From: Blastococcus sp. TF02A-35
GTDB lineage: Bacteria > Actinomycetota > Actinomycetes > Mycobacteriales > Geodermatophilaceae
Direction of reading: 5' to 3'
Assembly (NCBI RefSeq): GCF_004571075.1
Contig: NZ_SPQP01000005.1
Location: 62,001 to 126,000 of the forward strand
DNA length: 64,000 nucleotides
Part shown: one piece after another, positions 28,372 through 37,448 of the stretch
Numbering within the stretch: position 1 is the first letter of the stretch
How the letters are laid out: the number at the start of each line of letters is the position of its first letter
Program-made: the position numbers and the translations under genes
Notes under the pieces: model-generated
Told to the model about the DNA's origin: nothing
The model's input: only the letters and a program-made list of their open reading frames with translations
Databases searched by the model: none

Positions 28372-29211
28372 TCAGGACGCGAGAGCCGGCGCGGAGGACC
28401 GTACCGGCCGCAGCCAGCTCACCAGGAAGCCGGCCACCGCGAGGCCGGCGGCGAGTGCGGAGAAGCCGCCGGCGACCAGCGCCACGGGCAGCACGTCGAG
28501 CCCCTCGCTCACCCGGTCGCCGAGGTCGATGCCGGCCCACAGGAGCAGGGTGCCCAGGGGCAGGAGCGCCGTGACGCTCGCCGCCGCCGTCACCAGGTGG
28601 GCGGTCCAGGTGCGCAGCGCCTCGTCCACGGGCACGTCAGCCCCCGCCGCGGGCATCGGCCGCACCAGCGCCCGGGCCAGCGCGACCTCGGCGGCGAGCC
28701 AGGCGGCCACCGGCACGGCGACGACGGCGGGCGCGGCCGGCCCCGTGAGGTCACCGCCGTCCCACATCAGGTAGGCGGCGACGAGCTCACCGGCGACCAC
28801 GAGCCGCATCGTCCACACCAGCCAGGCCGAGATCTGCTCGCCCTGCCGGGGGCGCCGGGCCGGCGACGTCAGCTCCCAGCGCGGCCGGGGGCGGGTGGCC
28901 TCGGCGAGCAGGACGCCGGCCAGCAGCCCGACCGCGAGGGCGGGCACCCAGAGGAAGACCGAGGCCTCGGCGAACATGACGACGCTGCCCACGATGCCGG
29001 CGATGCCCAGCAGGAGCCCCGCCCGCCGCCAGCGCCGTCCGTGCGCGGCCTGCCGGCGGAGGGTGTCCAGCCCCTCGGGGGTCGGCTCGACCAGCTCGAC
29101 GGCTCCCCCGGCGACAGCCCGCCGACCCGACGCCAGGCCCCATGCACGGGCCAGCAGCACCCCCGGCACGAGTAGGGCGACGAACAGGACGACGGCGATG
29201 AAGCGACCCAC
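28372..29211 (-). CDS. Uncharacterised membrane protein
   Basis: A 279-residue protein with about seven hydrophobic helices: an N-terminal one (about 4-25), a pair at about 65-102, and others at about 128-150, 160-185, 205-228 and 240-268. There is a charged loop (about 105-125) with RPRPRWELTSPARRPRQ. No catalytic motif or known domain is recognised. It starts with GTG at 29211, 36 bases after the tatD stop, so it may be read with metG-tatD. In M. tuberculosis tatD and rpfB are adjacent, so this gene is an insertion into a conserved order. Confidence 0.65.
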   Translation of the reverse strand: MGRFIAVVLFVALLVPGVLLARAWGLASGRRAVAGGAVELVEPTPEGLDTLRRQAAHGRRWRRAGLLLGIAGIVGSVVMFAEASVFLWVPALAVGLLAGVLLAEATRPRPRWELTSPARRPRQGEQISAWLVWTMRLVVAGELVAAYLMWDGGDLTGPAAPAVVAVPVAAWLAAEVALARALVRPMPAAGADVPVDEALRTWTAHLVTAAASVTALLPLGTLLLWAGIDLGDRVSEGLDVLPVALVAGGFSALAAGLAVAGFLVSWLRPVRSSAPALAS

Positions 29212-29247
29212 GTCGCTAGTGTCCCCCTGCTTCGTGGGAGAGGGGCG

Positions 29248-30144
29248 TCACGCGTCCTTCTCCCAGGCGCCGAAGACCCGCTCGGCGTTCGCGGTCAGGG
29301 TGGCGCACAGCTCGGTGAGCCCGGTCCCGGTCACCTCCGCCAGCGCCCGCACGGTGTGCGGGACCAGGCGGGAGCCGTTGGGCCGGCCGCGGTGCGGCAC
29401 CGGCGTCAGGAAGGGCGAGTCGGTCTCCACCAGCAGCTGCCCGGGCGGGGTGAGCGCCGCGGCCTCGCGCAGGTAGCCGGCGTTGCCGAACGTCAGAGTG
29501 CCGGCGAAGGAGAGCACGTAGCCGCGCTCCACGCAGGCCTTGGCGAAGACGGCGTCACCGGAGAAGCAGTGGAAGACGGTGTGCTCCGGAGCGCCCTCGT
29601 CCTCCAGCACCCGGAGGATCTCCTCGTGCGCGTCGCGGTCGTGGATGACCAGCGCGACGCCGCGCTCCTTGGCGATGCGGATGTGGGCGCGGAAGGACGC
29701 CTCCTGCGCGGCCCACCCCTCCTCGCCGGTGCGGAAGCGGTCCAGCCCGGTCTCCCCCACCGCGCGCACCCGCGGCTGCGCGGCCAGCCGGTCGATCTCG
29801 GCCAGCGCGTCGTCGGTCGCCCTGCCCGCCCCGGCCTCGTTCGGGTGCAGCGCCACGGCCGCCAGCACGTTCGGGTGCCGCTCGGCCAGCGCCGCCGACC
29901 AGCGCGACGACGCGACGTCCACACCGACCTGCACGAGCCGGGTCACGTTCACCGCCGCGGCGGCCGCGATCTCGGCGTCGACGGCCTTGTCGGAGGCCCA
30001 CTCGCCGTGCTCGTCGTCGGCCGGCCGCTCGCCCAGGACGATGTCGAGGTGCGTGTGGCTGTCCAGGGCGGGCGCCGGGAGGGGCTCCGGGGACGGCGGC
30101 GGCTCGCCCCGGCGGTTCGCGCGGGAGGACGCCGACCGGCTCAC
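29248..30144 (-). CDS. tatD: TatD family metal-dependent deoxyribonuclease
   Basis: A 298-residue amidohydrolase-fold hydrolase. The metal-binding DSHTHLD is at about 28-34, GETGLDRF at about 125, then [20 protein letters not shown] and [18 protein letters not shown], all signature motifs of TatD. It acts as a 3'-5' DNA exonuclease in repair and DNA turnover. The first 25 residues are a Ser/Arg/Pro extension. GTG 30144 overlaps the metG stop (GTGA), giving tight coupling. Confidence 0.95.
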   Translation of the reverse strand: MSRSASSRANRRGEPPPSPEPLPAPALDSHTHLDIVLGERPADDEHGEWASDKAVDAEIAAAAAVNVTRLVQVGVDVASSRWSAALAERHPNVLAAVALHPNEAGAGRATDDALAEIDRLAAQPRVRAVGETGLDRFRTGEEGWAAQEASFRAHIRIAKERGVALVIHDRDAHEEILRVLEDEGAPEHTVFHCFSGDAVFAKACVERGYVLSFAGTLTFGNAGYLREAAALTPPGQLLVETDSPFLTPVPHRGRPNGSRLVPHTVRALAEVTGTGLTELCATLTANAERVFGAWEKDA

Positions 30145-31934
30145 GCGGTGCCCTCGAGACGGGCCAGCTCCTCCTCGACCACCGACTCGTCGAGCTTCTT
30201 GAAGATCGGCGTCGGCGGGGCCAGCGGCGTACCCGAGGGCAGCGGCCGGGAGGCCCAGACCGCCTGGCCGGCGTCGTAGTCGCCGGTGATGATCGGGTAC
30301 GGCGAGCCGTCGTCCAGGTCCTCGGTCTCCACGATCCGGGGGGCCGGCGACCAGACGCCGGTCCCGCCGAGCGCCTCGTGCACCTTCTGCGCGGAGTGCG
30401 GGAGGAACGGGGTGAGCAGCGTGTTGCAGTCGCTGATCGCCTGCAGCGCCGTGTGCAGCACGGTGTCCCGGCGGGCCGGGTCCTCCTTGAGCTTCCACGG
30501 CGCCTGGTCCGACAGGTACTTGTTGGCCTCCGACACCACCCGCATCGCCTCGGTGGCCGCGGCCTTCTGCCGGTTGCGGGCCAACAGGTCGCCGATCGGC
30601 CCGAAGGCGCTCCGCGTCGTCTCCAGCAGCGCGCGGTCGGCGTCGGTCAGGTCCCCCGGCGTCGGGACGGCGCCGACGTTCTTGGCGGCCATCGAGATGC
30701 TCCGGTTGACCAGGTTGCCCCAGCCGGCGACCAGCTCGTCGTTGTTGCGGCGGCGGAACTCCGACCAGGTGAAGTCGGTGTCCTGGTTCTCCGGCCCGGC
30801 GACGGCGATGAAGTAGCGCAGCGCGTCGGCGTCGTAGCGGGCGAGGAAGTCGCGCACGTAGATGACGATCTGCCGGCTGCTGGAGAACTTCTTGCCCTCC
30901 ATGGTCAGGAACTCGCTGGAGACGACCTCGGTCGGCAGGTTGAGCCGGCCGAGCGAGCCGGGTGTGCCGCCCTTGTCGCCCTCGCCGTTGTAGCCGAGCA
31001 GCTGGGCGGGCCAGATCTCGGAGTGGAAGACGATGTTGTCCTTGCCCATGAAGTAGTAGGCGTCGGAGTCGGGCGACTGCCACCACTGCCGCCAGGCCTC
31101 GGGGTCGCCCGAGCGGCGGGCCCACTCGATCGACGCCGACAGGTAGCCGACGACGGCGTCGAACCACACGTAGATGCGCTTGTCGTTGCGGTCGCGCCAG
31201 CCGTCCAGCGGGACCTTGACGCCCCAGTCGATGTCGCGGGTGTAGCTGCGCGGCTTGAGGTCCTTCAGCAGGTTCACGCTGAAGTTGAGGACGTTCGGCC
31301 GCCAGCTGTTGCGCGTGGCCAGCCAGTCGCCGAGCGCACGGGTGAACGCCGGCAGGTCGAGGAAGTAGTGCTCCTCCTCCACGAACTTCGGCGTCTCGCC
31401 GTTGATCTTGCTGACCGGGTTGACCAGGTCGATCGGGTCCAGCTGGTTGCCACAGTTGTCGCACTGGTCGCCGCGGGCGCCGTCGTAGCCGCAGATGGGG
31501 CAGGTGCCCTCGATGTAGCGGTCGGGCAGGGTCCGGCCGGTCGACGGGCTGATCGCGCCGAGCGTCGTCCTCGGGAAGACGTAGCCGTTCTTCAGCAGGC
31601 CGAGGAAGATCTCCTGGCTGGTCTGCGCGTGGTTGACCGTCGTGGTGCGGGTGAAGAGGTCGTAGCTCAGCCCGAGGCTGGCCAGGTCGTTGACGATGAC
31701 CCGGTTGTTGCGGTCGGCGATCTGCCGCGGCGTGATGCCCTCGGCGTCGGCGGCGACCGTGATCGGGGTGCCGTGCTCGTCGGTGCCGCTGACCATGAGG
31801 ACCTTGTCCCCGGCCATGCGGTGGTAGCGGCTGAAGACGTCGGAGGGGACGCCGAACCCGGAGACGTGGCCGATGTGCCGCGGCCCGTTCGCGTAGGGCC
31901 AGGCGACTGCGGTCAGGATGTGCCGATCACTCAC
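30141..31934 (-). CDS. metG: Methionyl-tRNA synthetase
   Basis: A 597-residue class I synthetase. The HIGH motif occurs as PRHIGHVSG near residues 18-26, the zinc knuckle as [18 protein letters not shown] (about 145-162), and KMSKS appears as KFSSSR. A WxxxE-type anticodon-binding helical domain follows; there is no C-terminal tRNA-binding EMAP domain, so the enzyme is the short form. The zinc knuckle has four Cys. It starts the metG-tatD operon, in the conserved order upstream of rpfB. Confidence 0.97.
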   Translation of the reverse strand: MSDRHILTAVAWPYANGPRHIGHVSGFGVPSDVFSRYHRMAGDKVLMVSGTDEHGTPITVAADAEGITPRQIADRNNRVIVNDLASLGLSYDLFTRTTTVNHAQTSQEIFLGLLKNGYVFPRTTLGAISPSTGRTLPDRYIEGTCPICGYDGARGDQCDNCGNQLDPIDLVNPVSKINGETPKFVEEEHYFLDLPAFTRALGDWLATRNSWRPNVLNFSVNLLKDLKPRSYTRDIDWGVKVPLDGWRDRNDKRIYVWFDAVVGYLSASIEWARRSGDPEAWRQWWQSPDSDAYYFMGKDNIVFHSEIWPAQLLGYNGEGDKGGTPGSLGRLNLPTEVVSSEFLTMEGKKFSSSRQIVIYVRDFLARYDADALRYFIAVAGPENQDTDFTWSEFRRRNNDELVAGWGNLVNRSISMAAKNVGAVPTPGDLTDADRALLETTRSAFGPIGDLLARNRQKAAATEAMRVVSEANKYLSDQAPWKLKEDPARRDTVLHTALQAISDCNTLLTPFLPHSAQKVHEALGGTGVWSPAPRIVETEDLDDGSPYPIITGDYDAGQAVWASRPLPSGTPLAPPTPIFKKLDESVVEEELARLEGTA

Positions 31935-31982
31935 GGCACGAGCCTAGGCGGGCCGGCTCGTGCAGGCCGACCCGCGCCCCGA

Positions 31983-32660
31983 TCAGGGGTGGTAGACGAC
32001 GCTCGACAGGGGGCTCTCCGGGCTGGGGTCGACCGGGGTGAGCACGGCCAGGCCGGCCAGGCCCAGGCCGATGACGCCCAGGGTCAGGGTGCACAGCGCC
32101 CGGTGCGCCACCGCGGGGTCCGGACGGCGCAGCCGCGGCCGCGGCCCCTGCGCCACCCAGCGGCGGGTGGTGACGGCGTCGGCGAGGAGCAGCTTGGCGA
32201 CCGGCAGGGCGACGGCGCCGGCGAAGGCGACCGGGGCCGGCAGGCCGAGGGTCAGCGCCTCCGGGAGCGGGGAGAAGACGGCGACGACGCCGGCCAGCGC
32301 GACGACCGACAGCTCCACCGACGCGGTGCCGACCAGCAGCCGCCGGCTCGAGCCGTCGACCAGCGCGGCACCGCCACCGGCGGCCAGCACGATCCAGGCG
32401 GCCAGCGCCACGACGCCGCCGACGACCAGCAGCCCGGCCGGGCGCACGGGGGACGCCAGCACGCCGTCGATCTGCGTGAGCCCGGTCGCGAGCAGGCCGA
32501 CGGCCTGCAGGACCGACAGCAGGCCGGCGAGCAGCGCGGGAGCGGGCACGCGGCGCAGGGCCTGCCCGGCGTCGGCGCCGTCCGCGGTCGCGGCCGGCCG
32601 CTGCGTGCGGACGGACGGCGGCGCGACGGTGTCGCGGACGTCGAGGACGCTGATCGCCAC
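31983..32660 (-). CDS. Uncharacterised membrane protein
   Basis: A 225-residue protein with a polar 35-residue N-terminus and about five hydrophobic segments (about 40-62, 72-92, 100-122, 128-150 and 188-208). No motif I recognise. It has AGGGAGAG about 15 bases before the ATG. It stands alone, 48 bases from metG and 106 bases after the permease, which is separated by three hairpins. Real coding is supported by the hydrophobic pattern; the function is not known. Confidence 0.6.
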   Translation of the reverse strand: MAISVLDVRDTVAPPSVRTQRPAATADGADAGQALRRVPAPALLAGLLSVLQAVGLLATGLTQIDGVLASPVRPAGLLVVGGVVALAAWIVLAAGGGAALVDGSSRRLLVGTASVELSVVALAGVVAVFSPLPEALTLGLPAPVAFAGAVALPVAKLLLADAVTTRRWVAQGPRPRLRRPDPAVAHRALCTLTLGVIGLGLAGLAVLTPVDPSPESPLSSVVYHP

Positions 32661-32672
32661 GAAGAACTCTCC

Positions 32673-32700
32673 CTGACCGGCGGATGGTGTCTCCGGTCAG
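32673..32700. repeat. Hairpin 1 of three in tandem (8-bp stem)
   Basis: CTGACCGG at 32673-32680 pairs with CCGGTCAG at 32693-32700, loop 12 bases. It is in the leader of the 225-residue membrane protein, ahead of its ribosome-binding site. Confidence 0.5.
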
Positions 32701-32707
32701 GACGGGA

Positions 32708-32743
32708 GGTCGCGCGCCCGACCTGAGCGCCGGGCGCGCGACC
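32708..32743 (-). terminator. Hairpin 2 of three in tandem (13-bp stem)
   Basis: Perfect 13-base arms at 32708-32720 and 32731-32743 with a 10-base loop. It follows the permease stop and hairpin 3, so it likely acts as a terminator. Confidence 0.65.
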
Positions 32744-32762
32744 CTCACCCCTCGGGGTGAGG
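32743..32762 (-). terminator. Hairpin 3 of three in tandem (9-bp stem)
   Basis: CCTCACCCC and GGGGTGAGG pair perfectly with a two-base loop, directly four bases past the permease stop. With hairpin 2 it forms a double terminator. Confidence 0.6.
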
Positions 32763-32766
32763 CGGC

Positions 32767-34260
32767 TCAGCTCGCCGTGCTCGACGTCTCCTCGGCGGCG
32801 CGGGCCCTGCCCACCCGGCTGTGGGACCGGCCGTAGACGAAGTACGCGCCGATGCCGATGGCCATCCAGACCAGGAACCGGCCCCACGTCTCGGCCGGGA
32901 GGTTGAGCATCAGCCAGAGGCAGGCGACCGCCGAGACGATCGGGAGCACCGGGGAGAACGGCACCCGGAAGGACCGGGGCAGGTCCGGCCGCGTCCGCCG
33001 CAGGATGACGACGCCGAGCGAGACGAGCAGGAAGGCGAAGAGCGTGCCGATGTTCACCAGCTCGGCGAGGACGTCGAGCGGCACCGCGCCGGCCAGCACG
33101 GCGACGAAGAGGCCGGTGCCGATGGTGATCCGGTACGGGGTGCCGTAGGTCGGGTGCACCTTGGCCATCCCCGGCGGCAGGAGCCGGTCGCGGCTCATGG
33201 CGAACAGCACCCGCGACTGGCCGAGCATCAGGATCATCACGACCGACGTCAGGCCCGCGAGCGCGCCCAGGGAGATGAGCCCGGAGAAGACCGGCATCCC
33301 CTGCGCGGAGAACGCGTTGGCCAGCGGCGCCTCGGTGCTCAGCTCGGTGTAGTTCTGCATGCCGACGACGACCAGCGACACCGCCACGTAGAGCACCGTG
33401 CAGATCAGCAGCGAGCCGATGATGCCGCGGGGCAGGTCCCGCTTGGGGTCCTTGGTCTCCTCGGCGGCGGTCGCGACGATGTCGAAGCCGATGAAGGCGA
33501 AGAACACGATGCTGGCACCGGCGATGACGCCACCCCAGCCGAAGGTGCCCTGGGCGAAGCCGAGCAGCTCGACCAGCGGGCTGTGCCAGCCGGTGTCGCC
33601 CTCCGCGGCCGGCTGGGCCGGCGGGACGAACGGCGAGTAGTTGTCGGCGGAGAGGTGGAACACGCCGACGGCGATGACCAGCAGGACGATCGCGACCTTG
33701 ATCGCGACGATCACCGCGGTGACCCGCGAGGAGAGCTTGATGCCCAGGACCAGGACCGCGGTCATCGCCAGCACGATCGCGACCGCCGGGACGTCGACGG
33801 GAGCGTCGTCCCCGGCGATCGCGCTCGGGAGCTCCAGCCCCAGGTCGCTGAGCAGCTGGCCCAGGTAGCCCGACCAGCCGACCGCGACGGTGGCCGCGCC
33901 CAGCGCCAGCTCCAGGACCAGGTCCCACCCGATGATCCAGGCCAGGAACTCGCCGAAGGTCGCGTAGGAGAACGTGTAGGCCGAGCCGGCGACCGGCACC
34001 GTGGAGGCGAACTCGGCGTAGCAGAGCGCGGCCAGCCCGCAGACGATGCCGGCGATCACGAACGACACGGAGACCGCCGGGCCGGCCTGCTCCTTGGCGA
34101 CCACACCGGTGAGCACGAAGATGCCCGTCCCGATGATCACGCCGACGCCGAACACGGTGAGGTCCAGGCCCGACAGGTTCTTCCGGAGCCGGTGCTCGGG
34201 CTCGTCGGTGTCCCGGATGGACTCCTCCACCGACTTGATGCGGTGGGTGGTGCCGGCCAC
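32767..34260 (-). CDS. APC superfamily amino acid permease
   Basis: A 497-residue transporter with twelve helices. It has LDLTVFGVGVIIGTGIFVL, the consensus helix 1 of the cationic amino acid transporter branch, and FFAFIGFDIVATAAEETKDPKRDLP, the helix 6-7 loop typical of the YfnA/CAT family. It takes up amino acids by proton symport. GTG 34260 has AGGAGG five bases upstream, fixing the start; an ATG 78 bases earlier has none. The substrate is not predictable. A pair of terminator hairpins follows the stop. Confidence 0.92.
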   Translation of the reverse strand: MAGTTHRIKSVEESIRDTDEPEHRLRKNLSGLDLTVFGVGVIIGTGIFVLTGVVAKEQAGPAVSVSFVIAGIVCGLAALCYAEFASTVPVAGSAYTFSYATFGEFLAWIIGWDLVLELALGAATVAVGWSGYLGQLLSDLGLELPSAIAGDDAPVDVPAVAIVLAMTAVLVLGIKLSSRVTAVIVAIKVAIVLLVIAVGVFHLSADNYSPFVPPAQPAAEGDTGWHSPLVELLGFAQGTFGWGGVIAGASIVFFAFIGFDIVATAAEETKDPKRDLPRGIIGSLLICTVLYVAVSLVVVGMQNYTELSTEAPLANAFSAQGMPVFSGLISLGALAGLTSVVMILMLGQSRVLFAMSRDRLLPPGMAKVHPTYGTPYRITIGTGLFVAVLAGAVPLDVLAELVNIGTLFAFLLVSLGVVILRRTRPDLPRSFRVPFSPVLPIVSAVACLWLMLNLPAETWGRFLVWMAIGIGAYFVYGRSHSRVGRARAAEETSSTAS

Positions 34261-34382
34261 GGGGTCCTCCTCGTCCGGCCGGCCGGAGCCGGCGTCCAGT
34301 GTCCCCGGAAGCGTGGCACGGGCGGCGGGGGGCCGCACGCCTACGCTGCCTCCGTCCCGATCCCCACGAGGAGGTGCCCGCG

Positions 34383-35504
34383 ATGACCGCAGGTGAGACG
34401 CCGCCGGCCGCCCCGCTCGAGCTGCCGTCGGACGGGGGTCTCGACGGGCCGCCCACGCTGCGCCCGCGCCCGGCCGGCCGCCAGCGCCGCGCCCCCACCC
34501 GGCGCCCCGACGTGGACGCCGTCGTCGACTGCGCGGTCTACGTCGACGGCCGCCGGCAGGAGCCCGTCACGCCGGAGGACGCGCTGCGCGTCGCCCGCGA
34601 GCGCGGCGGCTACGTCTGGCTCGGGCTGTACGCCCCGACCGAGGACGAGCTGGGCGCGATCGCCGAGCGGTACGACCTGCACCCGCTGGCCGTCGAGGAC
34701 GCCGTCTACGCCCACCAGCGCCCCAAGCTCGAGCGGTACGACGACGCGCTGTTCATGGTGCTCAAGACCGCGACGTACGTGGAGCACGAGGAGCTGACCG
34801 CGACCAGCGAGGTGGTCGACACCGGCGAGGTCATGGTCTTCCTCGGCGAGCACTACGTCATCACCGTGCGGCACGGCGAGCACAGCCCGCTGACCGACCT
34901 GCGGCACCGGCTCGAGGAGCAGCGGGAGCTGCTGTGCCTCGGCTCGTCGGCGGTGCTCTACGCCGTCGCCGACCTCGTCGTCGACACCTTCGTGGAGGTC
35001 ACCGGCCTGGTGGAGGAGGACGTCGACGAGCTGGAGGCCTCGGTCTTCAGCCCGGAGCGGACCGACGACATCGGGCGGCTCTACCAGCTGAAGCGGGAGC
35101 TCATGGCGCTGCGGCGGGCGGTGTCCCCGCTGGAGGTGCCGCTGCAGAAGCTGGCCGAGCGCCCGGTCGACGTCGTCCCCGACACGATGCGCTCCTACTT
35201 CCGCGACGTCCTCGACCACGCGATCCGGGTGCGCGACCAGGTCAACGGCCTCGACGAGCTGCTGACCTCGATCCTGCAGGCCTCGCTGGCGCGGACGTCG
35301 ATGGCCGACAACGAGGACATGCGGAAGATCTCGGCGTGGGCGGGCATCATCGCCGTCCCGACCGCGATCGCCGGGATCTACGGCATGAACTTCGAGCACA
35401 TGCCGGAGCTGGGGTGGCGCTACGGCTACCTCATGGTGTGGCTGGTCATCGTCGGCGCCTGCTTCTTCCTCTACCGCGGCTTCAAGCGCAACGGCTGGCT
35501 CTGA
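34383..35504 (+). CDS. corA: CorA-type magnesium/cobalt transporter
   Basis: A 373-residue CorA. The N-terminal cytoplasmic domain (about 40-270) includes YVWLGLYAPTEDEL and HPLAVEDAV; the long stalk helix follows, and the two C-terminal membrane helices flank the YGMNFEHMPEL signature, the selectivity loop. ATG 34383 has GAGGAGGTG upstream. An extra proline-rich 40-residue N-terminus precedes the usual domain. It imports Mg2+ down the membrane potential. It stands alone, divergent from the permease, and ends six bases from a palindromic element. Confidence 0.96.
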   Translation: MTAGETPPAAPLELPSDGGLDGPPTLRPRPAGRQRRAPTRRPDVDAVVDCAVYVDGRRQEPVTPEDALRVARERGGYVWLGLYAPTEDELGAIAERYDLHPLAVEDAVYAHQRPKLERYDDALFMVLKTATYVEHEELTATSEVVDTGEVMVFLGEHYVITVRHGEHSPLTDLRHRLEEQRELLCLGSSAVLYAVADLVVDTFVEVTGLVEEDVDELEASVFSPERTDDIGRLYQLKRELMALRRAVSPLEVPLQKLAERPVDVVPDTMRSYFRDVLDHAIRVRDQVNGLDELLTSILQASLARTSMADNEDMRKISAWAGIIAVPTAIAGIYGMNFEHMPELGWRYGYLMVWLVIVGACFFLYRGFKRNGWL

Positions 35505-35509
35505 CGCCT

Positions 35510-35561
35510 CGACTGTGCGCTGGTCCACGTCATCGCGCCCAGTTGAGGTGGACCAGCGCAC
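35510..35561. repeat. 52-nt palindromic element, copy L (beside DUF559 gene)
   Basis: Arms GTGCGCTGGTCCAC (35515-35528) and GTGGACCAGCGCAC (35548-35561) match perfectly over 14 bases, loop 19. It lies between the convergent corA and DUF559 stops. A second element of identical length and orientation lies 979 bases away on the other side of the DUF559 gene. It may act as a bidirectional terminator. Confidence 0.85.
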
Positions 35562-35563
35562 GG

Positions 35564-36433
35564 TCAGGTCCCGAGCGCGGCCCTCACCGCCACGAGCAGC
35601 TCCGCAGGCCGGTGCAGGTCCGCGGCCGTCACGAACACCACCGTCCACCCCGCGGCCCTCAGCGCGTTGAGCCGCCGGCGGTCCCGGGCGAACTGCTGCG
35701 GGTCCGCGTGCCACAGCCCGTCGTACTCCACCGCGACCTTCAGCTCCGGCCAGGCGAAGTCGACGCGTGCGATGAACCGGACGCCGACCGTGACGCGGAA
35801 CTGCGCCACCGGACGGGGCAGGTCGCTGCGGTGCAGGAGCAGGCGCAGCCGCGTCTCCTGGGGTGAGGCGGCGAGGCCGTCGGCCAGGGCGCACACGGCC
35901 CGGGCGCGCACGGACCCGCGGCCGAGACGGGTCGCGGCGAGCGCACGCACCGGCGCCAGGTCCACGATGCCCGAGGCGATCATCCGGTCCACGGCGACGA
36001 CGGCCTCGTCCCCGGGCAACGACCCCGCGAGCGCCACGGTCGTGAACACGGGCGTCGTCACCGGCAGGCCGGCGTGCCGCCAGCGGTGCTCCGGCGGGAT
36101 GCCTGCCCGCCGCACCCGCAGACCGGGCAGGCGGTGCGGGCCCCTCGTGGGCGGCACGGTCACCTCCACCTCGTCGTCCGCACCCGCCAGGGGCACGTCC
36201 CAGATCACCGCGGCGCTGCGGCCGGTGACCACCGCCTCCGGGAGGAGCAGGCATGCCGCCTCGGCCCGTACGTGGTGGGTCACCGGCAGCCGCTCGTGGA
36301 CGTAGACGTCGTGCAGGAGACGGCGCCACGTCGGGCCGTCGAGCTGCCGCCAGGTGAGGAGTCCGGCGGCGACGGCGTGCGACCCGCGGAAGGCAGTGCT
36401 GCGCAGGGGTTCGGGGACGGCGGCCGGTCGCAT
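35564..36433 (-). CDS. DUF559/Vsr-like endonuclease-fold protein with AbiEi-like N-terminus
   Basis: A 289-residue protein. The N-terminal part (about 20-60) resembles the winged-helix of AbiEi/DUF4095-type proteins, with AVAAGLLTWRQLDGPTWRRLL. The C-terminal 110 residues look like DUF559 or very-short-patch-repair nucleases, with FIARVDFAWPELKVAVEYDGLWH, DRRRLNALRAAGWTVVFVT, the D-X(10)-E-Y-DG pattern being the metal site. ATG 36433 precedes MRPAAVPEPLRS. The role is unknown; relatives are abundant and variable in actinobacteria. It is bracketed by two related palindromic elements, which is the notable point. Confidence 0.8.
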   Translation of the reverse strand: MRPAAVPEPLRSTAFRGSHAVAAGLLTWRQLDGPTWRRLLHDVYVHERLPVTHHVRAEAACLLLPEAVVTGRSAAVIWDVPLAGADDEVEVTVPPTRGPHRLPGLRVRRAGIPPEHRWRHAGLPVTTPVFTTVALAGSLPGDEAVVAVDRMIASGIVDLAPVRALAATRLGRGSVRARAVCALADGLAASPQETRLRLLLHRSDLPRPVAQFRVTVGVRFIARVDFAWPELKVAVEYDGLWHADPQQFARDRRRLNALRAAGWTVVFVTAADLHRPAELLVAVRAALGT

Positions 36434-36488
36434 CCCGAGACCGTGCCGGACAGCCGCGCCGACCGGCCCGGCTGTCCACAGGGCGGCC

Positions 36489-36540
36489 CGACTGTGCGGT
36501 GGTCCACCCCATGCGGGCGTCTCGAGGTGGACCACCGCAC
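36489..36540. repeat. 52-nt palindromic element, copy R (other side of DUF559 gene)
   Basis: Arms GTGCGGTGGTCCACC (36494-36508) and GGTGGACCACCGCAC (36526-36540) pair perfectly over 15 bases, loop 17. Like copy L it starts CGACTGTGCG and contains GAGGTGGACCA, and both are exactly 52 nt and same-oriented. The two differ by a compensated C/G change in both arms, so folding is conserved. It sits 56 bases upstream of the DUF559 gene start and 15 bases after the rsmI stop. Confidence 0.85.
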
Positions 36541-36554
36541 CCGTGGCGGGAAGG

Positions 36555-37394
36555 TCAGGGCGACTTGGCGGCGACGACGGCGTCGAAGACCGTGCGCTTG
36601 GGCAGCCCGGTCCGGGTGACGACGGCGCGGATCGCGTCCTTGCGGGTCTCTCCCGCCGCCTCCTCCGCGAAGACCGCCGCGGCGATCTCGGCCGCCGTCA
36701 GCTCCACCACGCGCTCGGGCGCCCCGGCCACGACCAGCGTGATCTCGCCCTTCACGCCCTCGGCCGCCCACGCCGCGAGCTCGGCGAGCCCCCCGCGCCG
36801 GATCTCCTCGTAGGTCTTGGTCAGCTCGCGGCACACGGCGGCCTGCCGGTCCGGGCCCAGGACCGCCGCGGCGTCGGTGAGCGCGTCGGCCAGCCGGTGC
36901 GGGGACTCGAAGAAGACCATCGTCCGCCGCTCGTCGGCCAGCGCGGTGAAGGTCGACCGCCGCTCCCCCGACCTCCGCGGCAGGAACCCCTCGAAGCAGA
37001 ACCGGTCCACCGGGAGACCCGAGACGGCGAGCGCGGTGGTGACCGCCGAGGGGCCCGGCACCGAGGTCACGTCGACGCCGGCCTCGATCGCCGCCCGCAC
37101 CAGCGTGTAGCCGGGGTCGGAGACCGACGGCATGCCCGCGTCGGTGAGCAGCAGGACCGTCGCCCCCGACGCCAGCGCGTCCAGCAGCCCCGGCAGCCGC
37201 GCCTGCTCCACCGACTCGTGGAAGGTCACCACCCGGCCGGTGAAGGTCACCTCCAGGTCGGCGGCCAGCCGGTGCAGGCGCCGGGTGTCCTCGACGGCGA
37301 GGACGTCGGCCGTCGCCATCACCGCACGCAGCCGGGGACCGACGTCCCCGGGCTGCCCCAGGGGCGCCCCGCCCAGCACCAGCCGTCCGCTCAC
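36555..37394 (-). CDS. rsmI: 16S rRNA (cytidine1402-2'-O)-methyltransferase
   Basis: A 279-residue SAM-dependent methyltransferase of the tetrapyrrole methylase fold. It shows LVLGGAPLGQPGDVGPR, EDTRRLHRL, FHESVEQARLP, LLTDAGMPSVSDPGYTLV, and VPGPSAVTTALAVSGLP, the RsmI signatures. It 2'-O-methylates C1402 of 16S rRNA, aiding decoding fidelity. GTG 37394 leads at once into the first strand. It diverges from the protein mannosyltransferase with 54 bases between, the same arrangement as Rv1003/Rv1002c. Confidence 0.96.
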   Translation of the reverse strand: MSGRLVLGGAPLGQPGDVGPRLRAVMATADVLAVEDTRRLHRLAADLEVTFTGRVVTFHESVEQARLPGLLDALASGATVLLLTDAGMPSVSDPGYTLVRAAIEAGVDVTSVPGPSAVTTALAVSGLPVDRFCFEGFLPRRSGERRSTFTALADERRTMVFFESPHRLADALTDAAAVLGPDRQAAVCRELTKTYEEIRRGGLAELAAWAAEGVKGEITLVVAGAPERVVELTAAEIAAAVFAEEAAGETRKDAIRAVVTRTGLPKRTVFDAVVAAKSP

Positions 37395-37448
37395 GACGTC
37401 GAGCCTGTCACGACCGGGCCGGGAACCGGTCCCCCCTACCCTGGCGGC

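Noticed and set aside
32673-32762. CRISPR-like or transposon-end array
   Set aside because: The three hairpins differ in sequence and there is no repeat-spacer pattern or transposase.
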